Assembly: GCF_004353915.1 (NCBI RefSeq) | Contig: NZ_SMRP01000014.1 | Coordinates: 69,471-133,470, forward strand | Source of the DNA: Paraburkholderia silviterrae | Lineage (GTDB): Bacteria > Pseudomonadota > Gammaproteobacteria > Burkholderiales > Burkholderiaceae | Direction of reading: 5' to 3' | Length of the DNA stretch: 64,000 nucleotides | Shown: positions 1 to 8,121 of the stretch, one piece after another | How positions within the stretch are numbered: position 1 is the first letter of the stretch | Layout of the letters: every line of letters begins with the position of its first letter | Made by a program: the position numbers and the translations under genes | The notes under the pieces: generated by a model | What the model was told of the DNA's origin: nothing | Databases searched by the model: none | What the model saw: only the letters and a program-made list of their open reading frames with translations

Positions 1-27
1 ACGGTTCAGGTTGAAGCTGAAGTCCAT
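1..27 (-). CDS. 5' end of an unidentified gene running off the window
   Basis: Reading leftward on the minus strand from 27 there is an ATG followed by Asp-Phe-Ser-Phe-Asn-Leu-Asn-Arg, and the frame stays open to the window edge. A GGAGG-like ribosome site lies about 9 bases upstream of this ATG, which is the main reason to call a start here. Only nine codons are visible, so the product cannot be identified. A longer overlapping minus-strand frame over 6-470 stops just inside the window and looks like a shadow. Confidence 0.4.
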
Positions 28-649
28 TCAGACGCCCTCCACGCGTTGCCGCGGATGCACGGGGTGAGACGCGGCGCGGCGGGCGCGGCCACATGAATAG
101 CACGCGCAACGCTGGCAGCGCGCATGGCGTTCAGGGAAAGCGCGATCGGGAAAGGCAAGACGCATGGAGACCGTATTTCGTTTGGCGTTGACGACGCACC
201 GTCCGCAAGTGCGGGACCGGGCCGGCGACCAGCCTCGCGGGACCCGCCAGGCCGGCTTGCCTTGTTCAGGAACGGCACGACACTACACAACCTTCGTGAC
301 AGATTCAACCTCGCGCTCGATGGCGCCACACGCCCGCCGGCAAGGGCTTTGCGCGTCCTTTCAGGGCGCCTTCGGGGACCTTGCGCTGGCGCTCGAATAC
401 CCCGCCCGTCGACGCTATGCTGCACCGTGCAGCCACTCAGGCATGCAAACTGCATCGGGACGGCCCGCACAAGGGCGTCTGCGGATTCTCAGGCAGCATT
501 CGAGAGTTAAAATCGTCGCACGGCAGCGGCTGCCAACTGTTAAAACTGTTGTCACACGCGGCCACGCATTGCCTCGTTTTCCCGGATGCCAGCCATCCCG
601 CCCGCCAATGCACCATGCGCGCCATGCGCCTGAACGAACCAGAAGGCCG
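28..649. other. Intergenic region, no convincing gene
   Basis: About 620 bases separate the divergent leftward gene from the diguanylate cyclase. Several open frames cross it on both strands, but none has a good ribosome site or a recognisable product. A plausible -10 box for the rightward gene is TAAAAT at 508-513. A short direct repeat (AACTGTT, then AAACTGTT) lies about 25-45 bases further on. I see no RNA gene. Confidence 0.5.
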
Positions 650-2344
650 ATGAACAGGAGACTCTTGCGTCAGGCTGCCGTGTCCCCCGCGGTTACGGTG
701 GCGGTCGTCGTGGCGGTCGCGCTCGTCTGCTGGCTGGTCGCGGGCTGGCTCGCCGAGCGCATGGTGCGCCAGGAGCTCGACACCGCGCTCGGCGTGCAGC
801 GCCAGATGACGCGCTCGGTCGTCGACAACATGGCCGAGGTCATCGCGAGCGATCTGTCGATGTCGCGCGCCGTCCCCGCGACCATGGCCGAAACCGCCGT
901 GGTGCAACAGGCGCTGGCCGAGGCCGGGCATTATGCCGCGTCGCGCCCGTCTGCGGAACTGGCGCGGCGCGAGGCGCTGCAAAGCGCGCCCGCGCTCGTG
1001 GCCGTCAACGGCTTCCTGCACGACGCGCAAGGCTTCTCCGGCTTCGACGCCATCTGGCTCGTGAACAACAACGGCATCTGCATCGCGTCGAGCAACGCCA
1101 TGGAGAAAATCTCCTACGTGGGCATCGACATGCGCTCGCGCAACTATCTGAGCGACACCCTGCTCGGCGCGTTCTCCGAGACCTATGGCGTGGGGACCTC
1201 GAGCGGCGAGCCGGGCATCTTCGTCGCCGCGCCGGTCTATAGCGACGGCTTGCTCGTGGGCGCCGTGCTCGCCAAGGTCAGCATCGCGCGCCTGCGCCAC
1301 TGGGTGACGCACGCGGGCACCTTTGTCTCCGACAGCAACGGCGTGATCGTCATGGCACATGACAGCAAGCTCGAAGGGCTCGCCATGCCGGGCTCCCACG
1401 TCGAGGAGATGAACGCCGTCGATCGCGTGAATACCTATCTGCGCGAGCGCTTCTCGGAACTCCCGCTGCACAGCGCCGCCCACGCCGCGACGCGCGAGGC
1501 CCCCTGGATGCCGGCGAGCGAGGCGCAGGCGTTCGTGGACCTGCCCGGCCTGCGCTCCCCGGCGCTCTATGAGCATCGGGGCGGGCTCAATTCGGGGCTC
1601 ACCGCCCATCTCGTCGATCCGCTCAACGCGTGGCCCGAGTTGCTCGCCAATCAACGGCGCGACCGGCTGCTGATCTTCCTCACGCTCACGGGGTCGACGG
1701 CGCTCGCGGCCGTGATCTCGATCTCGTGGGTACGCGAGCGCCGCCTGCACCGCGCAAGCCGCGACCTCGCGGAGCAACTGCAGGCCGCCAACTCGCTGCT
1801 GGCCGCCGAGGCGCGCCACGACGCCCTCACGGGCGCGCTCTCGCGCCGCTATTTCCTCAATCTGCTGCGCCGCGAGATCGATGCTGCCTACGCGAGCGGC
1901 AGGCCGCTGTGCATGGCGATCGCCGACCTCGATCACTTCAAGCAGATCAACGACCGCTTCGGCCACCCCGCGGGCGATCGCGCGCTACAGCACTTCGTCG
2001 AGACCTGCCGCGCCGAGTTGCGCTCCGACGACGCCGTCGGGCGGCTCGGCGGAGAGGAGTTCGGCATCCTGCTGCCGGCCACGTCGCTCGCCACCGGGCA
2101 GGAAGTGGTCGAGCGCCTGCGCCGCGAGGTGAAGGCGAGCGTCTGCGCCGGGCTGCCCAGCGAAGCGTATCTGAGCGTGAGCATCGGCATCACGGAGCTC
2201 GCGGCGTCCCAGGACCAGCCCGAGCGCCTGATGAGCCGCGCCGATCTCGCGCTCTACATGGCGAAGGCGGGAGGCCGCGACCGCTGCGAAGCGATGGCCT
2301 CCGACGGCGCCGCGCCGCCGCGCGCCACCGCGGCGACCTGGTAA
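650..2344 (+). CDS. Membrane-bound diguanylate cyclase with periplasmic Cache-type sensor
   Basis: A 564-residue protein predicted to make c-di-GMP from two GTP. A short cytoplasmic N terminus is followed by a membrane helix (about residues 12-35), a periplasmic region of about 290 residues resembling a dCache sensor, a second helix (about 335-360), a short linker and a C-terminal GGDEF domain. The active-site motif is GGEEF at 467-471. An RxxD inhibitory-site motif (RSDD) sits five residues before it, so product inhibition is expected. I chose ATG 650 because AGAAGG lies just upstream and the first helix follows at a normal distance. ATG 608 is an in-frame alternative, and the frame is open back to 164. 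The sensed ligand cannot be told from sequence. Confidence 0.9.
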   Translation: MNRRLLRQAAVSPAVTVAVVVAVALVCWLVAGWLAERMVRQELDTALGVQRQMTRSVVDNMAEVIASDLSMSRAVPATMAETAVVQQALAEAGHYAASRPSAELARREALQSAPALVAVNGFLHDAQGFSGFDAIWLVNNNGICIASSNAMEKISYVGIDMRSRNYLSDTLLGAFSETYGVGTSSGEPGIFVAAPVYSDGLLVGAVLAKVSIARLRHWVTHAGTFVSDSNGVIVMAHDSKLEGLAMPGSHVEEMNAVDRVNTYLRERFSELPLHSAAHAATREAPWMPASEAQAFVDLPGLRSPALYEHRGGLNSGLTAHLVDPLNAWPELLANQRRDRLLIFLTLTGSTALAAVISISWVRERRLHRASRDLAEQLQAANSLLAAEARHDALTGALSRRYFLNLLRREIDAAYASGRPLCMAIADLDHFKQINDRFGHPAGDRALQHFVETCRAELRSDDAVGRLGGEEFGILLPATSLATGQEVVERLRREVKASVCAGLPSEAYLSVSIGITELAASQDQPERLMSRADLALYMAKAGGRDRCEAMASDGAAPPRATAATW

Positions 2345-2521
2345 GCCGGGCGGCAGCCGCGCGTGGCTATCGCAACCCCGTCTACCCAAGCCATTACTTA
2401 CTTAATTGCAGGACTCGTCCCGGGCTTTCGCCTCTGACGCGGTATGATCGAACGAACGGAGCGCGTGGCGTCGTGCGGCGCGCATCGCCGTAGCAAGTCG
2501 CTCAGCACATAGGAGGCATGC

Positions 2522-2788
2522 ATGAAGGGAAATCTGGTCATCGTCTGCCGCGATCAGGATGCTCTCGCGTTCGACCAGTTGATGGTCGAATACGGGGCGT
2601 TCCAGACGCGCCTGTCATCGACCGCGTGGTACCTGAAGCTCGAAGCCGCACCGGAGCTGGTTCAGGAAGAGATTCTTGCCCGCCTCGGCAAGTACACGAC
2701 GCACTACATCTTCGAGGCCGACAGCGTCGTCTACAACACCGTCGATAGCGAGGCCGCCGCCGCGCTCGATACGCTGTTCTCAGCCTAG
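2522..2788 (+). CDS. Small conserved hypothetical protein, possibly SinR/Cas2-like fold
   Basis: An 88-residue acidic protein preceded by a near-perfect AGGAGG six bases before the ATG, so translation is very likely. It begins with a hydrophobic strand-like segment (LVIVC), has a central STAWYLKL segment and a second hydrophobic strand region near YIFEA. This alternation recalls the ferredoxin-like fold of small SinR/Cas2-type proteins, but that is only a pattern impression. No signal peptide or membrane helix is present. It is separated from the cyclase gene by 177 bases and is followed immediately by a palindromic repeat that may act as its terminator. Function unknown. Confidence 0.75.
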   Translation: MKGNLVIVCRDQDALAFDQLMVEYGAFQTRLSSTAWYLKLEAAPELVQEEILARLGKYTTHYIFEADSVVYNTVDSEAAAALDTLFSA

Positions 2789-2815
2789 GGCCTGTTCACG
2801 CCAATAACAGGCCCT
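2787..2815. repeat. Solo palindromic repeat matching the end of the 20.7-kb element
   Basis: This 29-base palindrome starts on the stop codon of the preceding gene. It has a 9-base stem (GGGCCTGTT / AACAGGCCC) around a 9-base loop. Its first 24 bases match the terminal inverted repeat at 20684-20714 except for one base (GCCAAT here, GCTAAT there). It lies between two convergent genes and may act as a bidirectional terminator, although it has no T tract. It looks like a single end or relic of the same repeat family. Confidence 0.7.
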
Positions 2816-2855
2816 GCCAACAAGCGCTTAGCCAACCCGCGCCGCACGCCGGCGC

Positions 2856-4172
2856 TCACCAGATCTGCGCCGCCTCGGCGACCGTGCGCTCGACCACCTC
2901 GACCGGGAACGTCATGCGCACTTCGAGCCCACCGCTCTGGCCGTTGCGGATGGCGATTTCCCCACCCGCCCGACGCACGAGCCGCTCGACGATCGCAAGT
3001 CCCAGACCGCTGTGGCCGTTGCCGCCGCGCGCGGGATCGAGGCGCACGAACGGACGGCTCGCCTGCGTGAGGTCCTGGTCGGCGATACCCTTGCCGTGGT
3101 CGCGCAGGGTCAGCGTGAAAGCGTCCCCGTCGCGCGAGGTCTCGATCACCACGGGCGGCGCGCCGTAAGCGTGCGCGTTGTCGAGCAGGTTCGACACCAC
3201 ACGCTCGAGCGTAGCCGCGGGCAGGCGGAAGTCCGCACCGGCTTTCAGGCGGCGCTCGATCGCGAGCGTCTCGCCACCCACCGTGCGGTAGTTGCGCGCC
3301 ATGCGCTCGCACTGGTCGTCCACTTCGACGGGTTCGCTGCGATCGGCGCCATCATGCGCGAACACCAGAAATTGGTCGACGATATGCGCCATCGATTCGA
3401 CGTCGCGCACCACGCCGTCGCGCACTTTCTGCTCGTCCATCATTTCGGCACGCAGACGCAAACGCGCGAGCGGCGTCTTCAAGTCGTGCGCGACGCCCGC
3501 GAGCATGACCGCCCGGTCTTTCTCGGTGCGCTCGACTTCCTTCACCATCTGATTGAAGCCGCGCGTGAGCTGGCGCATCTCGCGCGGACCGCGTTCGTGC
3601 ACGGGCGGCACCGGCTGGCCGCGCCCGAAGCGCGCAACCGCCTGGGCGAGCGCGCGCAGCGGCTGCTGCAGCATCCACGCGGCCACCAGCGCCGCGATCA
3701 CGGCCGCCGAGAAGATGATGACGAACCACGGCACCGCGCGGTCGATGGGCCGCATCAGGCGCAGCGGCTGCGCCGGCACCACGATCCAGCGCGCGTCGTG
3801 CGGTCCGCGCACCCATAGCATGGGCGGATGCCCGGGCGGGCCGATGCGCACGTCGGTGCCGGCCGGCATGCGGTCGCGCATGTCGTCGATGAAACGGCGC
3901 AGGCCTGTGGGCATGTCCGGCTGGACCGGCGGCACCGCGGGGCTCGCCGGGTCGACCAGCTGCACGCGCGAGGGCAGCGGCTGGTCAGGCTCGCGCTGCA
4001 CGTGCTGGCGCACGGCGTCGACGAGGAACACCGCCTCCTCCACCGCGTAGCGCGACTGCATCTGGTCGCGCTCGAGCCGCATCAGCGCGAACCACGCGAC
4101 GTGAGAGATAAGCAGAACGCCGATGAAGAGCAGCGCGAGCCGCCCGAACAGCGAATCAAACGGCCGGCGCAT
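2856..4172 (-). CDS. envZ: EnvZ-type sensor histidine kinase
   Basis: A 438-residue inner-membrane kinase partnered with the adjacent OmpR-type regulator. Helix 1 is at about 12-32, then a periplasmic loop of about 115 residues, helix 2 at about 147-167, HAMP at about 168-220, a dimerisation/phosphoacceptor domain with His229 in AHDLKTPL, and an ATPase domain carrying NLLDNA, DHGKGI and GLGLAIV. The start at 4172 overlaps the regulator's stop by 17 bases, which indicates translational coupling. An upstream in-frame start at 4205 is less likely. The symbol is assigned by similarity of the pair to OmpR/EnvZ. The setting, divergent from a Spy/CpxP-like gene, resembles Cpx. Confidence 0.9.
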   Translation of the reverse strand: MRRPFDSLFGRLALLFIGVLLISHVAWFALMRLERDQMQSRYAVEEAVFLVDAVRQHVQREPDQPLPSRVQLVDPASPAVPPVQPDMPTGLRRFIDDMRDRMPAGTDVRIGPPGHPPMLWVRGPHDARWIVVPAQPLRLMRPIDRAVPWFVIIFSAAVIAALVAAWMLQQPLRALAQAVARFGRGQPVPPVHERGPREMRQLTRGFNQMVKEVERTEKDRAVMLAGVAHDLKTPLARLRLRAEMMDEQKVRDGVVRDVESMAHIVDQFLVFAHDGADRSEPVEVDDQCERMARNYRTVGGETLAIERRLKAGADFRLPAATLERVVSNLLDNAHAYGAPPVVIETSRDGDAFTLTLRDHGKGIADQDLTQASRPFVRLDPARGGNGHSGLGLAIVERLVRRAGGEIAIRNGQSGGLEVRMTFPVEVVERTVAEAAQIW

Positions 4173-4887
4173 GACTGTTCTGTTCGCCGTCCGGCACGAA
4201 GACATAACCGCGGCCGCGCACGGTCTGGATGAAGCGCGGCGTGGACGGGTCGGTCTCGAGAATGCGGCGCAGGCGCCACACCTGCACGTCGATGCCGCGG
4301 TCGGTGCCGTCGTACTCAGGACCGTGCAGCAGTTCGAGCAGGCGCTCGCGCGTGAGCGTGCGCATGGGGTGATTGACGAAGATCTTCAGGAGCGCGAACT
4401 CGCTGCCCGAAAGCATGATGGGCTTGCCTTCCTGCTGCAGCGTGCGCGACTGGAAGTCGAGCATGAAGCGGCCGAACGAGAACGGCTCGCGCTGCTCGGG
4501 CGCGGCGGCCGAGGGCACCGTGCGGCGACGGCGCAGCACCGCCTGCACGCGCGCAAGCAACTCGCGCGGGTTGAAGGGCTTGCCGAGATAGTCGTCGGCA
4601 CCGAGCTCGAGACCGACGATGCGGTCCACGTCGTCCGCGCGCGCGGTCAGCATGATGACGGGAATGTCGTCGCCCGACGCGCGCAGCTTGCGCAGCGCGG
4701 TGAGCCCGTCGACGCCCGGCATCATGAGATCGAGCACGATCAGGTCGGGGCGCTCGCGCTCGAGCCGCCGCTCGAGCGAGCCCGCATCGTGCAGCACCGA
4801 CACTTCCATGCCCTGCCGCGCCAGATAGTCGCGCAGCAGGTCGCGCAGTTCGACGTCGTCGTCGACGACCAGAATTTGAGTAGCCAT
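4156..4887 (-). CDS. ompR: OmpR-family response regulator
   Basis: A 243-residue receiver plus winged-helix DNA-binding protein. The phosphoacceptor is Asp53 (VLDLMMPG), with Thr81 and Lys103 as the conserved switch residues. The segment GADDYLGKPFNPRELLAR and the ending GRGYVFVPDG closely follow OmpR. The start is the ATG before ATQILVVDDD; longer upstream starts are not needed. It overlaps the kinase gene and is transcribed first. Upstream, in the region shared with the divergent Spy-like gene, lie repeated TTAC/GTAA half sites with the spacing expected of this regulator family, so autoregulation is likely. Confidence 0.93.
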   Translation of the reverse strand: MATQILVVDDDVELRDLLRDYLARQGMEVSVLHDAGSLERRLERERPDLIVLDLMMPGVDGLTALRKLRASGDDIPVIMLTARADDVDRIVGLELGADDYLGKPFNPRELLARVQAVLRRRRTVPSAAAPEQREPFSFGRFMLDFQSRTLQQEGKPIMLSGSEFALLKIFVNHPMRTLTRERLLELLHGPEYDGTDRGIDVQVWRLRRILETDPSTPRFIQTVRGRGYVFVPDGEQNSHAPAV

Positions 4888-4941
4888 GAACGAAGTGTAA
4901 CGCGCGCATGAAAGCCGTTTGCTTACACGAAAGCAGTTTGG

Positions 4942-4985
4942 GTTACCGGGTGTTACCGCGAAAGGCGCGTGTAATGTCGCGTAAT
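4942..4985. promoter_or_regulatory. Putative CpxR/OmpR-type operator array between regulator and Spy-like gene
   Basis: Two paired half-site arrays lie in the 230-base divergent region. GTTAC-N5-GTTAC occurs at 4942-4956, which reads GTAAC-N5-GTAAC on the minus strand. GTAAT-N5-GTAAT occurs at 4971-4985 on the plus strand. Additional single half sites are GTAAC at 4897 and TTAC at 4923. Direct repeats one helical turn apart are typical of OmpR-family dimers, and the GTAA-N5-GTAA pattern is the known CpxR box. Binding by the neighbouring regulator is inference. Confidence 0.55.
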
Positions 4986-5117
4986 GACCGCGGCCGGGGC
5001 CGTAACACGCGGCGCCCATCCGCTCGATACGCTAGGGACACCGGTTGCGGACGCCCTCTCCTTCAAGTGGCGCCGTGCCAGACCGGACACCTTCAAGGAT
5101 CTGTCAGGAGCATCACC

Positions 5118-5666
5118 ATGTATAAGACCACTTCGCGCCTTCTCGCCATCGCCGCAACCTCGCTCGCCCTCACCCTGGGCGCCACCGCAGCCAACGCGCA
5201 AACGCCGCCGCCCTCGGGCAGCCCGGCCATGATGCACGGCGGCCACGACATGCACGGCGATTTCATGATGGGATTCAAGAAGCTGCACGACAAGCTGAAC
5301 CTGAACGCCGCCCAGGAAAAGCAATGGCAAGCCGCGCTCGACACCATGAAGCAAAACCACGAGGCCATGCGCAAGAACCACGAGCAGCTCAAGCAGCAGT
5401 TCGATTCGATGAAGAACCAGCCGATCCTCGACCTGAACGCGATGCACACCACGCACCAGCAGATCGAGCAGCAGGACGCGCAACTGCGCGAGCAGACCGC
5501 GCAGGCCTGGCTCAGCTTCTATAACGGGCTGAACGATCAGCAGAAGACCACGGTGAGCACGGCGCTCAAGGAGCGCTTCGCGAAGATGGAGCAGCGCCGC
5601 GAGAAGATGCGCGAACACTGGGGCGAGCATCACAAGGGCGCGGCCTCGGCCCCCGCGGCGCAGTAA
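5118..5666 (+). CDS. Spy/CpxP-like periplasmic LTXXQ protein
   Basis: A 182-residue exported protein with a clear signal peptide (about 1-27, ending ANA before QTPPP). The mature part is rich in His, Met, Gln and Lys and is predicted to be long amphipathic helices. NLNAAQEKQW matches the LTxxQ signature of the Spy/CpxP/ZraP family, and a second copy is degenerate. Family members are periplasmic chaperones or stress adaptors induced by envelope damage. The start at 5118 follows AGGAG. It is divergent from the OmpR/EnvZ-type genes, as cpxP is from cpxRA in enterobacteria, which suggests it is a target of that system. The Met/His-rich start of the mature protein (MMHGGHDMHGDFMMG) could bind metal. 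Confidence 0.85.
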   Translation: MYKTTSRLLAIAATSLALTLGATAANAQTPPPSGSPAMMHGGHDMHGDFMMGFKKLHDKLNLNAAQEKQWQAALDTMKQNHEAMRKNHEQLKQQFDSMKNQPILDLNAMHTTHQQIEQQDAQLREQTAQAWLSFYNGLNDQQKTTVSTALKERFAKMEQRREKMREHWGEHHKGAASAPAAQ

Positions 5667-5722
5667 GCGCCTCGTGCGACGCGGCCGGGCAGCGCACCGC
5701 CCGGCTTGTCGGCTCGATACAA

Positions 5723-5752
5723 AACGCCGCGGGACTTGCGTCCCGCGGCGTT
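5723..5752. terminator. Bidirectional intrinsic terminator
   Basis: A 13-base perfect stem (AACGCCGCGGGAC) with a TTGC tetraloop lies between the convergent Spy-like and pirin genes. A-rich bases precede it and T-rich bases follow, so it can serve both strands. Confidence 0.85.
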
Positions 5753-5804
5753 ATTCATTTCGGCCCGGGCCCGAGCGCGCCTCGAGCCGCTCCCGAGCCC
5801 GCGC

Positions 5805-6521
5805 TCACACCACGTCGGCCACGCCGGCCACGTCGAAAAGCAGCACCTCGGCGGCCTCGCCGTTCGCGAGCGTCACGGCCGTTTCGGCCTCGATCATCGC
5901 GGCGTCCCCGGCCGCCAGACGCTCGCCGTTGACCTCCAGCGCACCGCGCGCCACGTGCACGTACGCGCGCCGTCCCGGCGGCAGCGCGTACCCGGCGCGC
6001 TCGCCGCCGTCGATCAGCGCGGCGTGGATCGACGCATCGGCCTGCACCGTCACCGAACCATCGCGCCCGTCCGGCGAGGCGATCAGGCGCAGGCGCCCGC
6101 GTTTGTCGGCGTCGTCGAAACGCCGCTCCTCGTAGCCCGGCGCCCCGCCAGGCGCGGTGGGCAGCAACCAGATCTGCAGCAGATGCGCCTCTTCGTCCTT
6201 CGAGGCGTTGAACTCGCTGTGCATGACGCCCGTGCCCGCGCTCATGCGCTGCACGTCGCCGGGGCGGATGGTCGAGCCGTTGCCCATGCTGTCGCGGTGC
6301 GCGAGCGCGCCCGAGAGCACGTAGGTCACGATCTCCATGTCGCGGTGGCCGTGCGTGCCGAAGCCGCCTCCGCCCGCGATGCGGTCGTCGTTGAGCACCC
6401 TGAGCGCCCCGTAATGCACGTGCGCTTCGTCGAAATAGTCGGCGAACGAGAAGCTGTGCCAGCTGTCGAGCCAGCCGTGATTGGCGTGGCCGCGTTCGCT
6501 GGCGCGTCGGATCGTAAGCAT
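5805..6521 (-). CDS. Pirin family bicupin protein
   Basis: A 238-residue protein of the pirin/YhhW type. The N-terminal cupin carries GTHGHRDMEIVTYV and a later HSEFNAS segment, which supply the usual three His and one Glu metal ligands. Some bacterial pirins oxidise quercetin; others regulate pyruvate metabolism, so the substrate here is open. I chose the start at 6521 (MLTIRR) because GGAG is seven bases upstream; the ATG at 6527 is too close to that site. It is convergent with the Spy-like gene across a strong terminator and appears to be a single-gene unit. Confidence 0.9.
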   Translation of the reverse strand: MLTIRRASERGHANHGWLDSWHSFSFADYFDEAHVHYGALRVLNDDRIAGGGGFGTHGHRDMEIVTYVLSGALAHRDSMGNGSTIRPGDVQRMSAGTGVMHSEFNASKDEEAHLLQIWLLPTAPGGAPGYEERRFDDADKRGRLRLIASPDGRDGSVTVQADASIHAALIDGGERAGYALPPGRRAYVHVARGALEVNGERLAAGDAAMIEAETAVTLANGEAAEVLLFDVAGVADVV

Positions 6522-7088
6522 GGGCATTCTCCGGTTAGTCATGTCAATACAGCTAAATTGGGGCGAGCGGCCCGCGGCACAATCCGCAGCGGCGCACCGC
6601 AGCGTTTCTGCAGCGACCTCAATGGTTCGCGCGCGTGGCCGCAGCGCGCCGCATCAAAGCGATGCACTGACGGCGGGCCTGGGTCGGCTCAGCGGCGCAC
6701 TCCGTCACGTTCCTTCCCCAGAGTCTGTCAGACTGAAGCCACACGCCAAGATGCAGGCGACCGCGCCGCCACCCGCTTCGGGTAAAATACCGCGCTTTTC
6801 GAGCACGGCCGGTCAGGCACGGCCGGTCAGGCGCGGCCGTTAAGCGCGGGCTCCAAACGCTGTGCGCGTCCGACCCGCATTTTTGATCGCCTAGAATAGC
6901 GGCGCCGGTCACGAGCCGGCCCGCGCGAAAGCGGACCGGCGCCCCGCCCTGAAGTCGCCCTCAAATGGCTCTCGGGCGGGCCTCGGGAAAACCTCAGGCA
7001 GACGCACCGGCAGAGGCCGAGCGGTGCCGACCCGGCACCTTGCTGCGCGGCACCCATACGGCGCCGCGCCCGTATCAGCTTTGCATGG
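6522..7088. other. Non-coding region upstream of the amino-acid transporter, with short tandem repeat
   Basis: No credible gene is seen. There is a -10-like TAAAAT near 6783. A 14-base unit (GCACGGCCGGTCAG) follows, repeated twice perfectly at 6803-6830, with a degenerate third copy to 6844. A TAGAAT box lies near 6893. The long leader suggests that transcription of the transporter begins well upstream of its start codon. Confidence 0.5.
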
Positions 7089-7172
7089 GACCAGCGTAAC
7101 GCGCTCTGCATGGGGCCGGAGTAAGTGCTAAAGCACCCACTCCGGCCGACAGCTAAAGCGCGAGCTCTGGTC
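7089..7172 (+). ncRNA. Long structured leader upstream of the basic amino-acid ABC transporter
   Basis: These 84 bases fold into one nearly continuous hairpin. From outside in, GACCAG (7089-7094) pairs with CTGGTC (7167-7172), CGCGCT (7100-7105) with AGCGCG (7157-7162), GGCCGGAGT (7114-7122) with ACTCCGGCC (7139-7147), and GTGCT (7125-7129) with AGCAC (7132-7136). The two halves of the 3' arm are also imperfect 28-base direct repeats sharing GCTAAAGC and a later GGYCGACAG. The ribosome site AGGAG begins four bases after the stem. A cis-regulatory RNA is plausible, but I do not recognise a known riboswitch class. Confidence 0.5.
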
Positions 7173-7184
7173 GACAGGAGAATG

Positions 7185-7961
7185 ATGAAGAAGTTTGCAG
7201 TGTGCGTCGCGCTCGCCCTTTTGGCGGGCAGCGCCGCGGCCAAGGAATGGAAAACCGTGCGCATCGGCGTCGATGCGAGCTATCCACCGTTCGAGTCCAA
7301 GAATGCCAGCGGCCAGATCGTCGGTTTCGACGTCGACCTGACCAAAGCGCTCTGCGCGCGCATGAACGTGAAGTGCGTCTGGGTCGAGAGCGACCTCGAC
7401 GGCATCATTCCCGCGCTCAAGGCCCGCAAGTTCGACGCGATCGTCTCGTCGCTGTCCATCACCGACCAGCGCCGCACGCAGATCGACTACTCCGACAAGA
7501 TGTTCGACGCGCCCGCGCGCATGCTCGCGAAGGCCGGCTCGCCGCTGCTGCCCACGGTGGCCTCGCTCAAGGGCAAGAACGTGGGCGTCGAGCAGGGCTC
7601 GACCCAGGAGGCCTACGCGAAGGCTCACTGGGCGGGCAAAGGCGTGAACGTCGTGTCGTACCAGAATCAGGATCAGGTCTATCAGGATCTGATGTCGGGA
7701 CGCCTCGACGCGACGCTGCAGGACGAGGTCCAGGCCGACGTAGGCTTCCTGAAGACGCCGCGCGGCAAGGGCTTCGCGTGGGCGGGCCCGGCGGTGGAGG
7801 ATCCGGCGACGATCGGCGACGGCACCGCGATCGGTCTGCGCAAGGAAGACACCGACCTGAAGGCGCAGTTCAATACCGCACTGGCCGCCATCCACAAGGA
7901 CGGCACGTTCGATCGAATCGCGAAGCAGTACTTCGACTTCGATATCTATAAAGGCAAGTAA
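7185..7961 (+). CDS. Periplasmic substrate-binding protein for basic amino acids
   Basis: A 258-residue protein of the HisJ/ArgT (SBP family 3) type. A signal peptide (about 1-19, cut after AAA) is followed by VRIGVDASYPPFE and GFDVDLTKALC, and by DGIIPALKARKFDAIVSS, all standard for lysine/arginine/ornithine or histidine binders. It captures the substrate in the periplasm and delivers it to the two permeases encoded next. The start at 7185 is four bases after AGGAG; a second ATG directly before it is too close, and the GTG at 7125 lies inside the leader hairpin. It is first in an operon with two permeases and an ATPase. Exact substrate is inferred only to the class of basic amino acids. Confidence 0.92.
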   Translation: MKKFAVCVALALLAGSAAAKEWKTVRIGVDASYPPFESKNASGQIVGFDVDLTKALCARMNVKCVWVESDLDGIIPALKARKFDAIVSSLSITDQRRTQIDYSDKMFDAPARMLAKAGSPLLPTVASLKGKNVGVEQGSTQEAYAKAHWAGKGVNVVSYQNQDQVYQDLMSGRLDATLQDEVQADVGFLKTPRGKGFAWAGPAVEDPATIGDGTAIGLRKEDTDLKAQFNTALAAIHKDGTFDRIAKQYFDFDIYKGK

Positions 7962-8011
7962 AGAAAAAGACGGAGACACACGGCGCCCACCGGCGCCGCC
8001 GTCGCGAAGCA

Positions 8012-8034
8012 CGCGGCCAGCCAAGCTGGCCGCG
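8012..8034 (+). promoter_or_regulatory. Intercistronic hairpin between binding protein and permease genes
   Basis: A 10-base perfect stem (CGCGGCCAGC) with a three-base loop sits in the 160-base gap after the binding-protein gene, with no T tract. Such hairpins commonly protect the upstream mRNA and keep binding protein in excess over permeases. A smaller GGCGCC stem lies just before it. Confidence 0.5.
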
Positions 8035-8121
8035 CATGAACGGACTTGAAGCGCGGCAGCCTCTGCCGCGCCATTCTCGGGGCGCCTTCCAGCGTTGAGA
8101 CGCCCCGTCGAGGACTCACCT

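Noticed and set aside
7125..7184. Upstream GTG start for the amino-acid-binding protein
   Set aside because: It falls in the loop region of the leader hairpin and would put about 20 non-signal residues before a good signal peptide; ATG 7185 has a proper ribosome site.
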